In this document: positions 1 to 7,823 of the stretch, one piece after another
How positions within the stretch are numbered: position 1 is the stretch's first letter
Layout: each line of letters starts with the position of its first letter
Assembly (NCBI GenBank): GCA_051872395.1
Contig: JBJEDU010000018.1
Location: 1 to 34,697 of the forward strand
Reading direction: 5' to 3'
DNA: 34,697 nucleotides
Origin: JBJEDU01 sp051872395
GTDB taxonomy: Bacteria > Bacillota_I > Bacilli_A > RFN20 > CAG-826
Notes under the pieces: generated by a model
Seen by the model: the letters and a program-made list of their open reading frames with translations, nothing else
The model's database searches: none
What the model was told of the DNA's origin: nothing
Program-made: the position numbers and the translations under genes

Positions 1-1
1 A

Positions 2-1039
2 TGGGTCTATAAATACGCGACATTTGAATTATTTAAAAAACTAAATAATGATGTTTCTTGGAATCACTGGGGAAAAGAATATATCGATTGGTATGACACT
101 CACTCTACCGCTCCTAGAAGCATGATTGATGATATCAATTATATTATTTATCTTCAATATATTGCTTTAAAGCAATATAAACATTTATTCTCTTACGCAA
201 AAAAACAAAATATCAAAATTATATCTGATATGCCATTTTATGTCGGCTTTGATTCTGTGGAATGTTGGACTAATCGCGACCAATTTATGTTTGATGAAGA
301 AAACAATCAAACTTTAGTTGGTGGTGTACCACCAGATGCTTTTTCAGATGATGGTCAATTATGGGGTTCACCAATTTACAATTTTGAGAAGATGAAAGAA
401 AACGATTATTCTCTTTTAGTTGATCGTGTCGGCTATTTAGCGTCGATGTGTGATTATTTAAGAATCGACCATTTTAGAGCGTTTGATACATATTATGTCA
501 TTCCTGCTGGAAGAGAAAACGCTCGAGTGGGTGAATGGAAAGTCGGACCTCGAGATGACTTTTTCCATAAATTATATGAAAAATATCCTGATATAAATTT
601 AATTGCCGAAGATTTGGGCGATTTATTTCCAACCGTTTTAGAACTTAGAGATCGTCTTGGTTTATCTGGAATGTATATTGTTCAATTCAATATTTTTCAA
701 TTAGAACAAACATCCGACAATAATTTGATTGTTTATTCAGGCACTCATGATAATGAGACTTTATATGGGTGGTATTTAAATTTAAAAGAACACGAAAAGA
801 AATTCTTGATGCAAAGATTCAATTGTTTAGAAGAAGATTTATTCGATAACATCTTTAATTTTACATACAATTCTCCATCGAGAATGACAATATTCCCACT
901 TCAAGATTTAATGAAATTAGATAATTCGGCCAGAATGAATGTTCCTGGAACAGTTGGTTATCCTAATTTCACTTGGAAACTTACTGATTTCTCTTTTAAA
1001 AATCAAATTATTTATCCAAAAAAGTGGATGAAGAGATAA
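2..1039 (+). CDS. malQ: 4-alpha-glucanotransferase (amylomaltase), 5'-truncated by the window edge
   Basis: The GH77 enzyme transfers alpha-1,4-glucan segments between maltodextrins in the cytoplasm. The reading frame is open from base 2 with no start, so the N-terminal part lies outside; about 345 codons of a family that usually has about 500 remain. An in-frame ATG at 122 is internal, because the residues before it (WVYKYATFELF...) already match the family. Visible family motifs: VGGVPPDAFSDDGQLWG, the nucleophile region RIDHFRAF, the acid/base region NLIAEDLGDLFP, the third carboxylate in SGTHDNETLYGW, and the C-terminal NVPGTVGYPNFTWKL. All three GH77 catalytic carboxylates are therefore present. 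With the type I pullulanase at 20333 it would make a glycogen or maltodextrin breakdown pair. Very sure of the family. Confidence 0.95.
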   Translation, partial: WVYKYATFELFKKLNNDVSWNHWGKEYIDWYDTHSTAPRSMIDDINYIIYLQYIALKQYKHLFSYAKKQNIKIISDMPFYVGFDSVECWTNRDQFMFDEENNQTLVGGVPPDAFSDDGQLWGSPIYNFEKMKENDYSLLVDRVGYLASMCDYLRIDHFRAFDTYYVIPAGRENARVGEWKVGPRDDFFHKLYEKYPDINLIAEDLGDLFPTVLELRDRLGLSGMYIVQFNIFQLEQTSDNNLIVYSGTHDNETLYGWYLNLKEHEKKFLMQRFNCLEEDLFDNIFNFTYNSPSRMTIFPLQDLMKLDNSARMNVPGTVGYPNFTWKLTDFSFKNQIIYPKKWMKR

Positions 1040-1087
1040 TTTTATAGCGTTTTTATAAGAACAATATTAAAATAAATAATAATTATT

Positions 1088-2221
1088 ATGAGTAGAAAAA
1101 AAGTTAAAGAAATTAATGGAATTAAAATAATAAATCGATACACTGCTGCGACATTTTTTAGTGGATTATTTTCATTATTAGCGGCAGCGATATTAGTGTG
1201 TTTTATTTTTCTTCCAGGATTACTACTTATTAAAGATAATGTCGTTGTTAAAAATTTGAATGGACTAGAAACATTAACATTTTTATTCGGACAAAATCCT
1301 GATGCTTTCAATGAAATTTTAGCGATTGTTCCAACGAATTATAAATTATATTTCGTTATCGCTAATTATGTTGTCGCCGGATTATTGGTACTTGGATTAC
1401 TATATTCATTATTCCTTCTTTTATATGGATTAAAACTCATTATTTTTGGAAAAGTTAAACATTATAACTGGGGTGTAAATTTAAGTGGTTTGTTATTTGG
1501 ATTAGTTGTCTTTTTATTTGGCATATTAATTGGAGAATTATATTTAGCTAATTTCTTAAATACAAAATTCCCAGATGTATCATTAGGAGAAGCGCCATTT
1601 ACTTCTTGCAAAATTGATTATGTCTATTTTTATGTCGGTACTTCAATTGTTATATTTTTAATACTTGTTACTATCTATCGATGTTCATTTGCTAATAAAG
1701 TTTATATTGGCGACATCTCAAAATATGACTTCGATAATCGTCCAAAAGTATCATATACATTTGTCGCTAACGGGGTGGAACAATCTTCACCTGTCGTTAA
1801 AGAAGTGGTTAATAATCAACCTCCTGCTGTCGTTTATGTCAATCCTCCAGTTAATACTAATAAAGTGAGTCGTGAAGTAGCGATTCCTAATATTGTTCCT
1901 TCGTCTAAAGAAAGTATTGGTGGTCACGCATTTTCTCAAAATACCAATATTAGAATTGCTAATATTCCTTTGAATGTGAAAACTATTGGTCCAGGTGCGT
2001 TTTCTAATTGTTTAAAATTAGAAGTCGTTTCACTTCCTGCATCAATTACTAATATCGGATATAATTGTTTCTTCAATTGTTATAACTTAAAAAGAATCAA
2101 TTATGCCGGAACTAAAAAACAGTGGAGAAGAATTGCTCGTGGAAGCAATTGGCTATATAAAGCTGGTACGAATATTGTCGTTTGCACCGATGGTCCAATT
2201 ATTGTAAATCCTCTTCACTAA
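1088..2221 (+). CDS. Four-helix membrane protein with C-terminal BspA-type leucine-rich repeats, function unknown
   Basis: 377 residues. Four hydrophobic segments lie at roughly residues 18-48, 87-120, 127-158 and 177-203. After a Pro/Val/Asn-rich linker (about 215-270) come BspA-type LRR_5 units: GGHAFSQNTNIRIANIP, then VKTIGPGAFSNCLKLEVVSLP, then ITNIGYNCFFNCYNLKRI, closing with the INYAGTKKQW...W end common in such proteins. Basic residues at the N-terminus, in the loop between helices 2 and 3 (GKVKH) and after helix 4 put both ends in the cytoplasm by the positive-inside rule, so the LRR domain would be intracellular; this is inference. It starts 48 bases after malQ without a visible ribosome binding site, and licD begins one base after its stop. 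I do not recognise an orthologue with known function. Confidence 0.75.
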   Translation: MSRKKVKEINGIKIINRYTAATFFSGLFSLLAAAILVCFIFLPGLLLIKDNVVVKNLNGLETLTFLFGQNPDAFNEILAIVPTNYKLYFVIANYVVAGLLVLGLLYSLFLLLYGLKLIIFGKVKHYNWGVNLSGLLFGLVVFLFGILIGELYLANFLNTKFPDVSLGEAPFTSCKIDYVYFYVGTSIVIFLILVTIYRCSFANKVYIGDISKYDFDNRPKVSYTFVANGVEQSSPVVKEVVNNQPPAVVYVNPPVNTNKVSREVAIPNIVPSSKESIGGHAFSQNTNIRIANIPLNVKTIGPGAFSNCLKLEVVSLPASITNIGYNCFFNCYNLKRINYAGTKKQWRRIARGSNWLYKAGTNIVVCTDGPIIVNPLH

Positions 2222-2222
2222 T

Positions 2223-3095
2223 ATGAATCAAGAAAAAATTTATTATTTAAAAAAAGATATAGATGGTAATAAAAACCCTTTTACTAAATTGCATGAGATT
2301 TTATTAGAAGGCGTTATTGAAATAGATAGAATTTGTCGAAAAAATAATATTCCATACGCTTTAGCGTTTGGTTCTTGTTTAGGCATATGCAATTATCAAG
2401 GTTTTATTCCTTGGGATGATGATGTTGATATCGTTATTAATTACGAAGATAAAGATCGTTTTATTGCTGTTATGAATGAAGAGTTGAGTGATAAATATCA
2501 TCTTGATTGTTATGAAAATGACAAAAGATACAATGTCTTAGTGCCTTCAATGAAGTTAAGAATTCATAACACCCTTTTAGTGGACTCGAGTTTTATGCTC
2601 CCAAATCGAATAAACAAAATCGATAATATTTTTATCGATATTTGTTATTTTATGGGAGTTCCTTCTAAAATAAAGGAACATAAAAAGGCTTTATATTTTA
2701 CTAAAAGAAAAGTTGTTCCTTATGTTATTAGTGATTATTTCTTTCATCATCAACCATATAAATTAAAAGAAAAAATCAAAAAATTTGAAGAAGAATTTTA
2801 TATTAAATATAAAAATTCTGATTTTATCTCACAAACTCCAATATTACCATTTCAAAATTTTAAGAAAAAAGATAATCAAATTTCTTTCCCAAAAGAAGTC
2901 ATATATCCATTTAAAGAATACGAATTTTGTCATCATAAATTTTATTCTTTTAATGATGTTCATCGATTCTGCGAAATATTTTATGGTAAAGATTGTTTCG
3001 TTAAAGAAATAAATAATGAAATGGTCGATCCATTTCCTCTTAAAAAAAGAAAGAGCAATCATATAAGAAAATATTGTTTAACTAGAGAAAAATAG
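2223..3095 (+). CDS. LicD family phosphotransferase (phosphocholine-type transferase)
   Basis: 290 residues. LicD proteins move a phosphocholine or similar phospho-group from a nucleotide-activated donor onto surface sugars such as teichoic acids or glycolipids. The diagnostic block near residues 42-70 is present: YALAFGSCLGICNYQGFIPW followed by DDDVDIVI, with the metal-binding acidic cluster intact. The second family region is seen near residue 220 (FPKEVIYPFKEYEF, then CEIFYGKDCF). There is no signal peptide or membrane helix, so it should act on the cytoplasmic face. The start lies one base after the LRR membrane protein stop with no Shine-Dalgarno, which suggests translational coupling. 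The acceptor is unknown; no licA/B/C genes are in the window. The family is clear, the substrate is not. Confidence 0.88.
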   Translation: MNQEKIYYLKKDIDGNKNPFTKLHEILLEGVIEIDRICRKNNIPYALAFGSCLGICNYQGFIPWDDDVDIVINYEDKDRFIAVMNEELSDKYHLDCYENDKRYNVLVPSMKLRIHNTLLVDSSFMLPNRINKIDNIFIDICYFMGVPSKIKEHKKALYFTKRKVVPYVISDYFFHHQPYKLKEKIKKFEEEFYIKYKNSDFISQTPILPFQNFKKKDNQISFPKEVIYPFKEYEFCHHKFYSFNDVHRFCEIFYGKDCFVKEINNEMVDPFPLKKRKSNHIRKYCLTREK

Positions 3096-3098
3096 TAC

Positions 3099-3127
3099 TT
3101 GACTAAAATGATATATTTTAATATATT
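3099..3127 (+). promoter_or_regulatory. Sigma-A-type promoter for the rimP-nusA operon
   Basis: TTGACT at 3099-3104 and TATATT at 3122-3127 are separated by exactly 17 bases. It starts just past the licD stop and would give a transcript beginning near 3134, with a leader of about 75 bases before rimP. Confidence 0.7.
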
Positions 3128-3150
3128 AAATACGGTTGCAAACAACTAAT

Positions 3151-3196
3151 TCTTATAAAAATTTATAAGAGTGGCAGATGCCACTCTTTGTTTTTT
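3151..3196 (+). promoter_or_regulatory. rimP-nusA leader: terminator hairpin with an overlapping alternative hairpin
   Basis: A 9-bp stem AAGAGTGGC/GCCACTCTT (3167-3175 with 3180-3188, loop AGAT) is followed by TTTGTTTTTT, so it looks like an intrinsic terminator inside the leader. Just upstream TCTTATAAA (3151-3159) is the exact complement of TTTATAAGA (3162-3170). This second hairpin takes the first four bases of the terminator stem, so the two cannot form fully together. A hairpin of this GAGTGG/CCACTC kind before rimP is widespread in Firmicutes, and nusA leader termination is known to depend on NusA in Bacillus subtilis; applying that here is inference. The terminator U-tract runs into the rimP ribosome binding site. 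Confidence 0.7.
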
Positions 3197-3208
3197 GAAG
3201 GGAGTTTC

Positions 3209-3673
3209 ATGGAAATTAATGAATTTATTAATCTACTGAAAGATAAGATAAATAATTTATCTTATGAAATGGTGGAAGCAAAATTCCAAAGAGAAAAAGG
3301 TGATAATTATCTTCATATTATTGTCGATAGAGTCGAACCAATAAATATGGATGATATCGTCTTATTAACGAATAATCTAAACGAATATATCGATAATGAG
3401 TTAGATATTGAAGAGTTACCTCCGTTTATTATGGATATTTGTTCTCTTGGCGCTGAAAAACCAATAAAGATTGAAAACATCGATAATTATATTGGTAGAT
3501 TCATACATGTTCATTTACAAAATCCAATTTCTGGAGAAAACATTTACGAAGGTGATTTAATTGAAACGAATGAAGAAGAGATTACAATCACTTATAAAAT
3601 CAAAACAAGAATTAAAACATTAAAAATTCAAAAATCAAACATTTTAAAAATTAGACTAGCCATAAAGTTTTAA
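3209..3673 (+). CDS. rimP: Ribosome maturation factor RimP
   Basis: 154 residues, normal for RimP, which assists 30S subunit assembly. The sequence MEINEFINLLKDKINNLSYE, then LHIIVDRVEPINMDDIVLL, with the central YIDNELDIEELPPFIMDICSLGAEKPI block (matching the family LEVSSPGLDRPL region in loose form), followed by an SH3-like C-terminal half (YIGRFIHVHL... and ITYKIKTRIKTLKIQKSNI). I chose ATG 3209 because GAAGGGAG lies a few bases ahead; the longer reading from TTG 3188 would begin inside the terminator hairpin. First gene of the rimP-nusA-ylxR-infB-rbfA operon. The loss of the usual SSPG turn makes it more divergent than most, but position next to nusA settles the call. Confidence 0.9.
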   Translation: MEINEFINLLKDKINNLSYEMVEAKFQREKGDNYLHIIVDRVEPINMDDIVLLTNNLNEYIDNELDIEELPPFIMDICSLGAEKPIKIENIDNYIGRFIHVHLQNPISGENIYEGDLIETNEEEITITYKIKTRIKTLKIQKSNILKIRLAIKF

Positions 3674-3690
3674 ATAAGGAGTGAAATAAA

Positions 3691-5340
3691 ATGGTTATCA
3701 ATAGTAAAGAATTAAATTTAGCCTTAGAAGAAATTGAAGTTAACAAAGGCATTTCAAGAGATGTTGTCATTCAAGCCATTATCGAAGCGTTAACAAAAGC
3801 ATTTAAAAAACAATTAGGTGGGGATGACGCAAAAGTGAAAATCGTCTTTGACGCTGATAAAGGAATCATCGAACTTTATCAAATCAAAGATGTCGTTGAA
3901 GAAGTCGTTGATGATTTCTTAGAAATATCTCCTGAAGACGCGATGGAAATAGACCCAAGTAAAGAATATAAAGTTGGCGATGAATTTTTCATTAAATCAG
4001 AATCTGAAGTTAGAAAATCTTTTGCGCTTGCTGTCAAATCTGTTTTCAAACAAAAATTCTCTGATGTCGAAAAAGCCACATTACTCGATACTTTCAAAGA
4101 TAAATTAGGTACGATGATTACAGGAAAAATTGAAAAGATTGATGAAAAAGGCGCGAATATTAATATTGGTAGAACAAGCGTATTTTTACCACGTTCACAA
4201 ATGATTGGTGATGAAAGATTATTAGCGGGTGATAATATTAAATTATTTGTCAGTGAAGTTTCGATGGGAAGCAAAGGTGCACGAATTGTTGTCTCAAGAG
4301 CGAATGAAGGATTTTTAAAAGCTTTATTTGTTGAAGAAATTCACGAAATTTATGATGGTACTATTGAAATTGTTAATATCGCGCGTAAAGCAGGTGAAAA
4401 AAGTAAAGTTGCTTTAATTTCAAATGATCCAAGCGTTGATCCAAGCGCCGCGTGTATTGGTCCATCTGGAACAAGAATTCAAAAGATTGTTTCTCAATTA
4501 GGAAATAGTCAAAACTCTAAAGAAAAAATTGATATTATCAACTATAGTGATAATCCAATGATTTATGCGATGGAATCAATTAAACCAGCGACTGCGATTG
4601 GTATTAAATATGATGAAGAAAATAAAAGTGCAATCATCATTGTAAAAGATGATGGATTCTCAACAGCGATTGGTAAAAAAGGTGTCAATGTTCGTTTAGC
4701 CACAAAATTAACAGGATTACATCTTGATATTAAAACCGAAACTCAAGCTAATGAAGATAACATCAATTACTTAACTTATGAAGAAGTTCAAGCGGAAGAC
4801 ATTAAACGTCAAAATGAATTATTAAGAAAAGAATTAGATGCTTCAACCGTATTACCAACCTTACCTGAAGGTTATGTCGCTCCACAAGAAAGAGTTTATG
4901 AAGAAGAAGAAAATGACTTCGATGAATCTTTATTAGAACAAAGTGAAAAAGAAATTGCTCCTGTCACTGAAGAAGTTGTGGAAGAAGTAAAAGAAACAGT
5001 TGAACCAACTGTTGAAACTGTTCAACCAGTTAAAGAAGAAATTAAAAAGGTCGAAACAACCACAACAATTGAAGACTTGGAAAAATCTTTACAAGCTGAA
5101 GCAGATAAAAAACATGCGAAAGCTAATAAAAAATCCTTTAAGAAAAATAGCAAAAAAGAGGAAGAAGAAGAAAAATCTGAATCCGCTTATGCGACTGATC
5201 CAAGTAAATATATGTCCATCTATACTCAAGAAGAACTTGATAAAATGGACGAAGAAGAGGAAGAAGAATACGATTCATATGACGATGAAGAAATCGATTA
5301 CGATGATTATGATGAGTATTACGATGATGACAATAAATAA
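3691..5340 (+). CDS. nusA: Transcription elongation/termination factor NusA with long acidic C-terminal tail
   Basis: 549 residues against about 370 in Bacillus subtilis. The N-terminal RNA polymerase-binding domain (about 1-130) is followed by an S1 domain (about 133-200: MITGKIEKIDEKGANINIG) and two KH domains (about 205-350: DPSAACIGPSGTRIQKIV; DDGFSTAIGKKGVNVRLA). The extra tail from about residue 395 is low-complexity and acidic, ending in a run of Asp, Glu and Tyr. Inside it sits a short ordered-looking patch, TTTTIEDLEKSLQAE, then a lysine-rich stretch, then YMSIYTQEELDKMDEEEE. Long acidic NusA tails are known from Mollicutes and relatives; their role is not settled. AAGGAGTG precedes the start. 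It modulates pausing and termination and probably feeds back on the leader hairpin upstream. Confidence 0.97.
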   Translation: MVINSKELNLALEEIEVNKGISRDVVIQAIIEALTKAFKKQLGGDDAKVKIVFDADKGIIELYQIKDVVEEVVDDFLEISPEDAMEIDPSKEYKVGDEFFIKSESEVRKSFALAVKSVFKQKFSDVEKATLLDTFKDKLGTMITGKIEKIDEKGANINIGRTSVFLPRSQMIGDERLLAGDNIKLFVSEVSMGSKGARIVVSRANEGFLKALFVEEIHEIYDGTIEIVNIARKAGEKSKVALISNDPSVDPSAACIGPSGTRIQKIVSQLGNSQNSKEKIDIINYSDNPMIYAMESIKPATAIGIKYDEENKSAIIIVKDDGFSTAIGKKGVNVRLATKLTGLHLDIKTETQANEDNINYLTYEEVQAEDIKRQNELLRKELDASTVLPTLPEGYVAPQERVYEEEENDFDESLLEQSEKEIAPVTEEVVEEVKETVEPTVETVQPVKEEIKKVETTTTIEDLEKSLQAEADKKHAKANKKSFKKNSKKEEEEEKSESAYATDPSKYMSIYTQEELDKMDEEEEEEYDSYDDEEIDYDDYDEYYDDDNK

Positions 5341-5342
5341 CA

Positions 5343-5624
5343 ATGAAGAAAGAGTACTATCGTTATTGTATTGTTAATAAAGAAAAGTATCCGGTTACTT
5401 CTTTAATTAGATTAGTATTAAATTCTAAAAAAGAAGTAATCGTTGACTTATCTTATTCCTTAAAAGGAAGAGGATATTATTTTAAAAAAGATAGATTAAC
5501 TCTAGAAAAAGTAGTTAATAAAAAATTATTAAATAAAGTGTTTAAAAGACCTATAGAGCAGTCTATTTACGATCAAATTTATCAGAAAGTTAGCGAGGTG
5601 ATTGATGATGGCGAAAAAGAATAA
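5343..5624 (+). CDS. ylxR: YlxR family nucleic-acid-binding protein (DUF448)
   Basis: 93 residues, typical for YlxR/DUF448, a small basic RNA-binding-like protein found between nusA and infB in Gram-positive bacteria. The features are the N-terminal RYCIVNKEKYPVTSLIRLVL, a strand with VDLSYSLKGRGYYF (usually GRGAY), and a basic helical end. It starts two bases after nusA and overlaps the infB start region by 17 bases, so the three genes are co-translated. In many Firmicutes a second small gene, ylxQ (L7Ae-like), follows; it is absent here. The family assignment is firm, the molecular role is not well known. Confidence 0.88.
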   Translation: MKKEYYRYCIVNKEKYPVTSLIRLVLNSKKEVIVDLSYSLKGRGYYFKKDRLTLEKVVNKKLLNKVFKRPIEQSIYDQIYQKVSEVIDDGEKE

Positions 5625-7440
5625 AACAAATGATCGAACCACTAATGTGTCGACAAAAGTTACTGCTAATAAAGTTAAAACGAAAGTAAACCAAGGCGTT
5701 TTTACCTATACAGGCGCTATTAGTGTTCTTGAATTATCCAACACAATCAATGTTCCTGCCAATGAAATAATTAAATTTCTATTTATGCAAGGAAAAATGA
5801 TAAACATCAATACTATTTTAGATGATGAATTAATTGGTCTTGTTTGTTTAGAATATGGTCTCGACTTTCAAAAGAAAGTTGTTGTCGAAGCAGAAAACTT
5901 TGAAGACTTACAAATTAATGATGATCCAAAAGAAATGAAAGAAAGACCACCTGTTGTTACTATCATGGGTCATGTCGACCATGGTAAAACAACTCTTATC
6001 GACGCAATTAGAAACTCTAATTTAGTCGCTGATGAAGTCGGTGGAATTTCTCAAGAAATTGGTGCTTATCAAAAAGAAGTTAAAGGAAAGAAAATTACCT
6101 TTATCGATACTCCTGGTCATGAAGCTTTCACTCAAATGAGAGCTCGAGGAGCATCAGTTACTGATATTGTTGTCTTAGTAGTTGCTGCAGATGATGGGGT
6201 CATGCCTCAAACCATTGAAGCGATAGACCACGCGAAAGCGGCAGGAGTCCCAATTATTGTGGCTATCAATAAAATTGATAAGCCAGATTCTGATCCAAGT
6301 CGCGTTAAAAATGAATTATTAGCGCATGATGTTATTTGCGAAGAATATGGTGGCGAAGTTATCGCTGTCGAATTAAGCGCTAAAAAGAAAATTAATATCG
6401 AAGGATTATTAGAAGCTATTCTTTTAGTAGCAGAAATGCAAGAATTAAAAGCTAATCCAAATCGATACGCTCTTGGAACTGTATTAGAAGCTAAATTGGA
6501 TAGAAACGAAGGGGCCAAAGCGACATTATTAATTCAAAACGGTACACTTAAAACTGGAGATTTCTTAGTCGTTGGGACAAGTTATGGAAAAGTTAGAAGA
6601 ATGACCAATGAATTTAAAAAAGTATTGAATGAAGCTTTACCAAGTACCCCAGTTTCTGTTATTGGTTTAACAGAAGTTCCAGAAGCTGGAGATCGTTTCA
6701 TGGCGTTTTCAATGGAATCAGAAGCACGTGCTATTTCAACAAAAAGAAAACAAATCAAAGAAGCAAAAGCACATTCTCAAAATAGTGCGATGTCTTTGGA
6801 TGATTTATTCAATCGAATTCATGAAGGTGAAGTGCAAAACTTAAATATTATTATTAAAGCTGATTCAACTGGTTCAGCGGAAGCTGTTAAGTCTTCATTA
6901 GAAAAATTATCAAACCCTAATGTTAGAATTAACATTATTCGTGCAACTAGTGGGGCAATTACTGAAAGTGATGTCTTATTAGCGAATGCTTCAAACGCGA
7001 TTATTTATGGTTTTAATGTTAGACCAGATGCAAAAACTAGATTAAAGGCAGAAGAAGAAAAGGTTGAAATTAGATTACATCGGATAATTTATTCATTAAT
7101 TGAAGAAATTGAAGATGCGTTAAAAGGTATGCTTAAACCAACAATGGTAGAAAATGTTACTGGTCAAGCGGAAGTTAGAAGACTATTTAAGGTTTCTAAA
7201 CTTGGTACTATTGCTGGATGTATGGTTACTGATGGATTAATCAAAAATCATTCATTAATTCGTGTTATTCGTGATGGTGTTGTTTTCTATGATGGAAAAT
7301 TATATTCGTTACAAAGAGAAAAAGACGCTGTCAAGGAAGTTAAAAGCGGATTTGAATGTGGCATGGTCATTGAAAACTTTAATGATATAAAAGAAGGAGA
7401 TATTATCGAAGGATACGAAATGATTGAGGAGGTAAAATAA
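5608..7440 (+). CDS. infB: Translation initiation factor IF-2 (short N-terminus)
   Basis: 610 residues; the GTPase that places initiator tRNA on the 30S subunit. After a lysine-rich start comes a small IF2_N domain (about 30-80: ISVLELSNTINVPANEIIKF), then the GTPase with P-loop GHVDHGKTT, switch II DTPGHEAFTQMRARG and the NKID base-specificity motif, followed by domains II, III and IV. The long repeat-rich N-terminal extension of many bacteria is missing. TTG 5602, ATG 5605 and ATG 5608 are in frame; I prefer 5608 because GAGGTG ends seven bases earlier. The stop shares its last base with the rbfA ATG, a one-base overlap. Confidence 0.97.
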   Translation: MAKKNKTNDRTTNVSTKVTANKVKTKVNQGVFTYTGAISVLELSNTINVPANEIIKFLFMQGKMININTILDDELIGLVCLEYGLDFQKKVVVEAENFEDLQINDDPKEMKERPPVVTIMGHVDHGKTTLIDAIRNSNLVADEVGGISQEIGAYQKEVKGKKITFIDTPGHEAFTQMRARGASVTDIVVLVVAADDGVMPQTIEAIDHAKAAGVPIIVAINKIDKPDSDPSRVKNELLAHDVICEEYGGEVIAVELSAKKKINIEGLLEAILLVAEMQELKANPNRYALGTVLEAKLDRNEGAKATLLIQNGTLKTGDFLVVGTSYGKVRRMTNEFKKVLNEALPSTPVSVIGLTEVPEAGDRFMAFSMESEARAISTKRKQIKEAKAHSQNSAMSLDDLFNRIHEGEVQNLNIIIKADSTGSAEAVKSSLEKLSNPNVRINIIRATSGAITESDVLLANASNAIIYGFNVRPDAKTRLKAEEEKVEIRLHRIIYSLIEEIEDALKGMLKPTMVENVTGQAEVRRLFKVSKLGTIAGCMVTDGLIKNHSLIRVIRDGVVFYDGKLYSLQREKDAVKEVKSGFECGMVIENFNDIKEGDIIEGYEMIEEVK

Positions 7441-7772
7441 TGGCGGACAAATTTTTAAGAATTGAATCATTAATTAAGAAAAACTTAATGGAAATAATTC
7501 AATTTAAAGTCAAAAATCCTCATTTAGGGATGGTATTCATTTCTGAAGTTAAAGTATCCAAAGATTTCTCCTATGCTAAAATTTACGTTTCGTTTTTAAA
7601 CGAAAGTGAAGAAAAAGAAGGCTTAGCAGCCTTAAATCATTCTAAAGGATATATTCGTTCTCTTTTAGCAGCGTCTTTAGATATTAGAAGAACTCCTGAA
7701 TTAAGTTTTATTCTTGATGAAGGATATAAAAGAGAAGCAAGAATCGAAGAAATTCTTTCTAAAAGTAAATAA
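7440..7772 (+). CDS. rbfA: Ribosome-binding factor A
   Basis: 110 residues, normal size. RbfA binds the 30S subunit late in 16S rRNA 5'-end maturation. The KH-like fold signature is visible: RIESLIKKNLMEIIQFKVKN, then GMVFISEVKVSKDFSYAKIYVSF, then LNHSKGYIRSLLAASLDIRRTPELSFILDEG. It has a strong GAGGAGG site inside the end of infB and shares a base with the infB stop. A terminator follows eight bases after the stop, making this the last gene of the rimP operon. Confidence 0.95.
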   Translation: MADKFLRIESLIKKNLMEIIQFKVKNPHLGMVFISEVKVSKDFSYAKIYVSFLNESEEKEGLAALNHSKGYIRSLLAASLDIRRTPELSFILDEGYKREARIEEILSKSK

Positions 7773-7778
7773 TTAATT

Positions 7779-7811
7779 AAAGTCTTGTTAAAAATTAGCA
7801 AGACTTTTCTT
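7779..7811 (+). terminator. Intrinsic terminator after rbfA
   Basis: AAAGTCTTG (7779-7787) pairs with CAAGACTTT (7799-7807), and the stem can be extended inward by TTA/TAG pairs; TTTTCTTT follows. It separates truB-ribF from the rimP operon, although in many Firmicutes these genes are continuous. Confidence 0.75.
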
Positions 7812-7823
7812 TATAATAAAGTT
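7812..7823 (+). promoter_or_regulatory. -10 box directly before truB, possible leaderless start
   Basis: A perfect TATAAT occupies 7812-7817 and the truB ATG is at 7824, six bases later. A transcript from it would begin at or next to the start codon. No good -35 box at a 17-base spacing and no Shine-Dalgarno are visible. Confidence 0.45.

Noticed and set aside
1040..1087. Possible terminator between malQ and the LRR membrane gene
   Set aside because: Only a weak AT hairpin (TTATA/TATAA type) with no clean T-run.
3188..3208. TTG-initiated N-terminal extension of rimP
   Set aside because: It starts within the terminator hairpin, while ATG 3209 has a proper GAAGGGAG site and family-like start.
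5000..5377. Second reading frame of 125 codons in the nusA tail
   Set aside because: It is a shadow of the acidic GAA/GAT-rich repeats, giving Lys/Met-rich low-complexity text with no family resemblance.
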